Source of the DNA: Mollicutes bacterium
GTDB taxonomy: Bacteria > Bacillota_I > Bacilli_A > Izemoplasmatales > Izemoplasmataceae
Reading direction: 5' to 3'
NCBI GenBank assembly: GCA_003559585.1
Contig: PWKX01000101.1
Coordinates: 1 to 9,105, forward strand
DNA: 9,105 nt
Part shown: one piece after another, positions 6,396-9,105 of the stretch
How the letters are laid out: every line of letters begins with the position of its first letter
Position numbering within the stretch: position 1 is the first letter of the stretch
Position numbers and translations under genes: made by a program
The notes under the pieces: model-generated
Told to the model about the DNA's origin: nothing
Seen by the model: only the letters and a program-made list of their open reading frames with translations
Database searches by the model: none

Positions 6396-7430
6396 ATGAA
6401 CACACGCATATATAAACCAAATGATCTAAAAAACCACGATGTTAAAACCGATATTAAAGACGTTCTTTTAAACGGTAAAAACATCATTTTTCCGACGGAA
6501 ACGGTGTATGGCATTGGGGCGCACGTCCTAAATGAAACTGGGGTTAAAAACATTTACCACATTAAAGGTAGACCCAGTGATAATCCGCTTATCATGCATA
6601 TGGCTAAGATAAGTGATATCGGCCATTATGTGTATATCGACCAACCATATGTCGAAGCTTTAATGAACACCTTTTGGCCGGGTCCTTTAACACTGGTGTT
6701 ACGAAAAAAAGACGTGGTACCCACCTGGATTACCGGTGGCCTTCAAACCGTTGGTGTGCGCATACCAAGTCACCCAGTGGCACTAGACATACTCAAAATC
6801 GCTGGGGTGCCTATTTGTGCACCAAGTGCGAATCAAAGTGGTAGACCTTCTTCAACGTTATTTGAACATGTGTTAGAAGATTTTCAAGGCAAGGTCGATA
6901 TCATGGTTGATGGTGGCAAATCAGAGGTTGGTTTAGAATCAACCGTCTTAGATGTCACGGGGGTTCACCCCGTCATCTTAAGACCAGGTGTCATTACAAA
7001 AACGATGATTGAATCCATCACATCCCCAGTTTTAATCAGTGAAGACGCCACTAAACAGCAAATACCTAAAGCACCCGGCATGAAATACAAACACTATGCA
7101 CCTAAAGGGTCTTTAACGATTGTTGAGGGGAAAGTTTCTGATGTGGTGAACCACATCAACACACAAATTAAACACCATCACCCCAATCAAAAAGTCGGTG
7201 TGATTGCGAGCAGTGATGTCAAAGATGCCTTTAAAACTGCTTATGTTTTTAATATCGGCGACCCAAATCAACCCGCAGAAATCGCGTCAAACGTATACAT
7301 TGCTTTAAGAACCATGGATCAATTAAACATTGATGTGATTTATTCTTTGTCTTTTAAAGACACACAGTATCAAGAAGTCATCATGAACCGCCTTTATAAG
7401 GCCGCTAATTATCAAGTAATCACAGTTTAA
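6396..7430 (+). CDS. sua5: Threonylcarbamoyl-AMP synthase, long Sua5 form (tRNA t6A biosynthesis)
   Basis: This enzyme makes L-threonylcarbamoyladenylate from threonine, bicarbonate and ATP, the first step of the t6A37 modification of ANN-decoding tRNAs, in the cytoplasm. In 344 aa the YrdC/TsaC domain (about 13-205) shows FPTETVYGIG (32-41), IKGRPSDNPL (57-66), WPGPLT (94-99), VRIPSHP (121-127), APSANQSG (142-149), STVLD (182-186) and LRPG (195-198). The linker APGMKYKHYAPK (226-237) and a C-terminal Sua5 domain (to 344) mark the long Sua5 form, not short TsaC. Start choice: ATGs at 6387 and 6390 collide with the GAGG SD (6383-6386), leaving ATG 6396 at workable spacing. Partners TsaB, TsaD and TsaE are not in the window. 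No clear terminator follows, so readthrough to the next gene is possible. Confidence 0.95.
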   Translation: MNTRIYKPNDLKNHDVKTDIKDVLLNGKNIIFPTETVYGIGAHVLNETGVKNIYHIKGRPSDNPLIMHMAKISDIGHYVYIDQPYVEALMNTFWPGPLTLVLRKKDVVPTWITGGLQTVGVRIPSHPVALDILKIAGVPICAPSANQSGRPSSTLFEHVLEDFQGKVDIMVDGGKSEVGLESTVLDVTGVHPVILRPGVITKTMIESITSPVLISEDATKQQIPKAPGMKYKHYAPKGSLTIVEGKVSDVVNHINTQIKHHHPNQKVGVIASSDVKDAFKTAYVFNIGDPNQPAEIASNVYIALRTMDQLNIDVIYSLSFKDTQYQEVIMNRLYKAANYQVITV

Positions 7431-7501
7431 AAAGATAAATGTTTAACAGTGTCATGGTTCATACCAATTGTTTTAATATTTAAAGTTTAAAATAAATATT
7501 C

Positions 7502-7531
7502 TTTACTATTGAGGAGCTATAAGCGTATAAT
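7502..7531 (+). promoter_or_regulatory. Promoter of the small winged-helix gene
   Basis: TATAAT (7526-7531) lies 18 bp after TTTACT (7502-7507, four of six matches to TTGACA). A very A+T-rich tract upstream (about 7469-7500) could act as an UP element. The predicted start is near 7538, giving a leader of about 25 nt. Confidence 0.68.
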
Positions 7532-7563
7532 TGAATCAACGATAAACCGTAGGCGGTGTTGGC

Positions 7564-7809
7564 TTGGATGGTTTAACGAATAAGGAAAAAGCAGTGTTAA
7601 GTCATATTAATGAGACCCATGGACAATCTTTACGTTTTAGAATTAATGTTCGTAAGGTTGCTGGTGCTTGTGAACTAAGTGAGATGCATACTGAAGAAAT
7701 CCTAGAGCGGTTAAAAGAAAAAGGTTTAATAAAAAAAAGACGTGGCCGTTTTTATTGGCTGGGCGAGCTTACCCTTGAGATGCTCTTAGAGGTTATCGCT
7801 AATAGTTAG
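7564..7809 (+). CDS. Small winged helix-turn-helix DNA-binding protein
   Basis: An 81-aa protein with the outline of a stand-alone winged-helix domain. Helix 1 is NKEKAVLSHINETHG (6-20), helix 2 about VRKVAGACEL (29-38), the recognition helix about SEMHTEEILERLKEKG (39-54), then a basic wing LIKKRRGRFYWLG (55-67) and a last helix ELTLEMLLEVIANS (68-81) that may serve dimerisation. No ligand or catalytic domain, so it is probably a small regulator; I cannot name the family. The start is TTG 7564. An in-frame TAA at 7543-7545 blocks any much longer form, the nearby ATG (7568) is out of frame, and AGGCGGTG (7551-7558) is a usable SD 5 nt away. It has its own promoter and sits ahead of pnuC, separated by a terminator, so control of pnuC is possible but unproven. 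Confidence 0.72.
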   Translation: MDGLTNKEKAVLSHINETHGQSLRFRINVRKVAGACELSEMHTEEILERLKEKGLIKKRRGRFYWLGELTLEMLLEVIANS

Positions 7810-7937
7810 TTTAAGGGTTGAAAAAATAGATATCGTCATCTTGTAGAATTAAGTTTTGCTTCAAGTGATTTTTAGATAATAACCAGGTTAAAACGTTGGT
7901 ATCATATGACACACGCATCAATCTTCATGAAGCGCTT

Positions 7938-7966
7938 AAAACACCCATCATATTTGGGTGTTTTTT
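7938..7966 (+). terminator. Rho-independent terminator after the winged-helix gene
   Basis: AAAACACCCA (7938-7947) pairs over 10 bp with TGGGTGTTTT (7955-7964) around a 7-nt loop, with T continuing to 7966. It is 128 bp past the stop codon, and two short overlapping palindromes (CTTCATGAAG 7923-7932, AAGCGCTT 7930-7937) directly precede it. It isolates pnuC from upstream transcription, unless it works as an attenuator in a long pnuC leader. Confidence 0.85.
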
Positions 7967-7971
7967 ATAGA

Positions 7972-8023
7972 TATCTCATCGTTTAAACCGTTGTAACCAC
8001 ATCGATGAGATAATGTGTTACAA
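7972..8023 (+). promoter_or_regulatory. Two interleaved inverted repeats ahead of pnuC
   Basis: Repeat A: TATCTCATCG (7972-7981) with CGATGAGATA (8003-8012), a perfect 10 bp. Repeat B: TTGTAACCACAT (7991-8002) with ATGTGTTACAA (8013-8023), 11 bp with one unpaired C. Order is A-B-A'-B', with B abutting A' and A' abutting B'. In RNA the two hairpins would exclude each other. In DNA, A and B together cover the region up to and including the likely -10. No known riboswitch consensus was recognised. Confidence 0.6.
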
Positions 8024-8024
8024 T
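8016..8024 (+). promoter_or_regulatory. Possible extended -10 promoter of pnuC
   Basis: TGT-TACAAT (8016-8024) is an extended -10 like element; no good -35 is visible. It would start transcription near 8030, just ahead of the SD, giving an unusually short leader of about 14 nt. It overlaps right arm B' of the interleaved repeats, which suits repression by a bound protein. Confidence 0.45.
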
Positions 8025-8043
8025 AAAAGGCGGAGGTTTGATC

Positions 8044-8748
8044 ATGAAACTAAAAACAACCATACAATCTTTAACGTTATTTGAACGCTTACTATGGTTC
8101 ACCTCAGCGTTTGTGATCACCATATCTTTTTTATTTTCAGGTGGCAACGGGTTAACCCTCATTGCGTCTTTACTCGGTGTGAGTGCGCTTATATTTATGG
8201 CTAGAGGCTATCCACTTGGACAACTTTTAATGGCACTTTTCTCCATTGTTTATGCCCTAATATCTTGGACTTACGGTTATTATGGTGAGATGATGATTTA
8301 CTTAGGTAAAGCGTTGCCGGTATCTTTGGTGGTGATGTTTGCCTGGTTAAGACATCCGTTTACAAATGGGAATCCTGAGATTGAAATAAGACATGTGTCT
8401 TTAAAAAAATCATTGTTGATCATGGCATTAGCACCGTTTGTGACTGCGTTATTTTATCTCATATTAAGGGCTTTTAATACACCCAACCTGATGATTAGTA
8501 CGTTGTCGATTACCACCAGTTTTGTGGCGGCGTCCTTTATGTATTTAAGATCGCCGTATTTTGCATTATTATTTGGTTTAAATGATGTTGTTTTAATCAC
8601 ACTTTGGTCACTAGCGACCATTGATGACATCACTTATTTACCAATGGTCATTCTTTTTACAACTTTTTTAGCCAATGACATTTATGCTTATATTAGTTGG
8701 ACCCGTATTCAAGTTAGACAAGGGTTATTAAAAGAAAAAACAACGTAA
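8044..8748 (+). CDS. pnuC: PnuC-family vitamin transporter (probably nicotinamide riboside)
   Basis: A 234-aa membrane protein of the PnuC family, which moves nicotinamide riboside (or related vitamins) across the cytoplasmic membrane by facilitated diffusion coupled to intracellular phosphorylation. Hydrophobic segments lie near 15-31, 36-53, 58-77, 83-102, 122-143, 150-167, 173-191 and 197-218. The stretch GQLLMALFSIVYALISW (59-75), then YGYYGEMM (77-84), and the late LNDVVLITLW (179-188) with LANDIYAYISW (209-219) fit the PnuC pattern of polar and aromatic residues in membrane helices. Start choice: SD GGAGGT (8032-8037) is 6 nt from ATG 8044, preferred over TTG 8038. The paralogues PnuT (thiamine) and PnuX (riboflavin) are alternatives, but I see no TPP or FMN riboswitch upstream. 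Niacin-type salvage is therefore the likelier role; no NadR-type kinase is nearby. Confidence 0.85.
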   Translation: MKLKTTIQSLTLFERLLWFTSAFVITISFLFSGGNGLTLIASLLGVSALIFMARGYPLGQLLMALFSIVYALISWTYGYYGEMMIYLGKALPVSLVVMFAWLRHPFTNGNPEIEIRHVSLKKSLLIMALAPFVTALFYLILRAFNTPNLMISTLSITTSFVAASFMYLRSPYFALLFGLNDVVLITLWSLATIDDITYLPMVILFTTFLANDIYAYISWTRIQVRQGLLKEKTT

Positions 8749-8763
8749 GTCATCCATGAACAT

Positions 8764-8789
8764 GAACGCTTTAACGGCGTTCTTTTTTT
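8764..8789 (+). terminator. Rho-independent terminator of pnuC
   Basis: The stem GAACGC (8764-8769) pairs with GCGTTC (8777-8782) around a 7-nt loop, followed by seven T (8783-8789), 15 bp past the stop. The left side AACGCTT (8765-8771) could alternatively pair with AAGCGTT (8800-8806) downstream. Confidence 0.85.
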
Positions 8790-9105
8790 ATGCATCACGA
8801 AGCGTTAAAAAGAGTGTTCAAACAAAAAAAGCCACGCTAAGCTATCGTCTTCACTGGTTATAAAAAGCTGTAGATGGCTTCTTTAAGCTCTTTAACCATT
8901 TTCTAGACACTTTGATAACACGGCGTTGGTATAAACACACGATAAGGTCAGTTTTTTCTTAGCTTCTTATATTGTTTTCATAATTAAAGGTTGATCGTTG
9001 TCTATTAAGCATGATGTGGTTAAGGTGTGAATCAATCTTGTCAGGTTATGATCTTTTCAAAAAGAGGCATCCATAATATATTCGTTGAACGTTGTCACAT
9101 CATAA
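8790..9105. other. Right-hand end without a supportable gene
   Basis: No convincing gene, RNA or repeat is seen in these 316 bp. On the minus strand there is a 13-codon ATG-initiated frame around 8868-8909 (MVKELKEAIYSFL) with no SD. A frame entering from the right edge stops at 9057-9059 after only 15 codons. A seven-T tract on the minus strand at 8824-8830 follows no good stem. These could be remnants of a decayed gene or simply chance. Confidence 0.4.

Noticed and set aside
7972..8023. Reading the interleaved repeats as one complete H-type pseudoknot
   Set aside because: With zero nucleotides between A' and B' nothing can span the 10-bp stem A, so both full stems cannot form together; alternative hairpins or a DNA operator are more reasonable.
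7810..8037. TPP, FMN or other known vitamin riboswitch ahead of pnuC
   Set aside because: None of the conserved sequence blocks I know for these aptamers is visible in the region.
8824..8850. Possible minus-strand terminator with a seven-T tract
   Set aside because: Only about 3 bp of stem can be formed before the T tract and there is no convincing minus-strand gene for it to end.

Overview
The window looks like chromosomal DNA of a low- to moderate-G+C Gram-positive or Mollicutes-type bacterium (Acholeplasma/Izemoplasma-like lineages or other Bacillota). The signs are strong Shine-Dalgarno (SD) sequences of the AGGAGGTGAT type, sigma-A-like promoters, classic U-tract terminators, occasional TTG starts and family-level protein resemblance. 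TGA is used as a stop and tryptophan is TGG throughout, so the standard bacterial code applies, not the UGA=Trp code of Mycoplasma. All confident genes lie on the + strand. I see no phage, insertion sequence, CRISPR, tRNA or rRNA.

Layout. (i) 2-139: 3' end of a DUF5131 (Gp37/Gp68-like) gene with its terminator. (ii) 389-1036: an AlkD-type DNA alkylation repair protein with an upstream 15-bp palindrome and its own terminator. (iii) 1248-2453: a 401-residue protein with two flavodoxin-like domains, with promoter and terminator. (iv) 2633-5978: a compact four-gene operon of TetR regulator, ABC ATPase, 12-helix ABC permease and a 73-residue two-helix membrane protein. It has a palindromic operator at its promoter and a long 3' hairpin. 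(v) 6396-7430: Sua5 (threonylcarbamoyl-AMP synthase) behind a roughly 130-nt leader. (vi) 7564-7809: an 81-residue winged-helix protein. (vii) 8044-8748: a PnuC-family vitamin transporter behind an unusual pair of interleaved inverted repeats. (viii) 8790-9105: no supportable gene.

How the genes fit together. Most are independent single-gene units separated by terminators. The exception is the TetR/ABC operon. There SD sequences overlap the preceding stop codons and the TetR gene sits first behind a 15-bp operator, which is the layout of a self-repressed exporter induced by its substrate. The permease resembles the polyketide-antibiotic exporter family (COG3559-like), so defence against or export of a hydrophobic compound is the natural guess. 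The small membrane protein is probably an accessory subunit.

The best candidates for something undescribed are the interleaved inverted repeats ahead of pnuC (possibly a target of the adjacent small winged-helix protein, or an RNA switch), the exporter's small membrane partner, and the tandem flavodoxin protein whose two halves carry complementary motifs.
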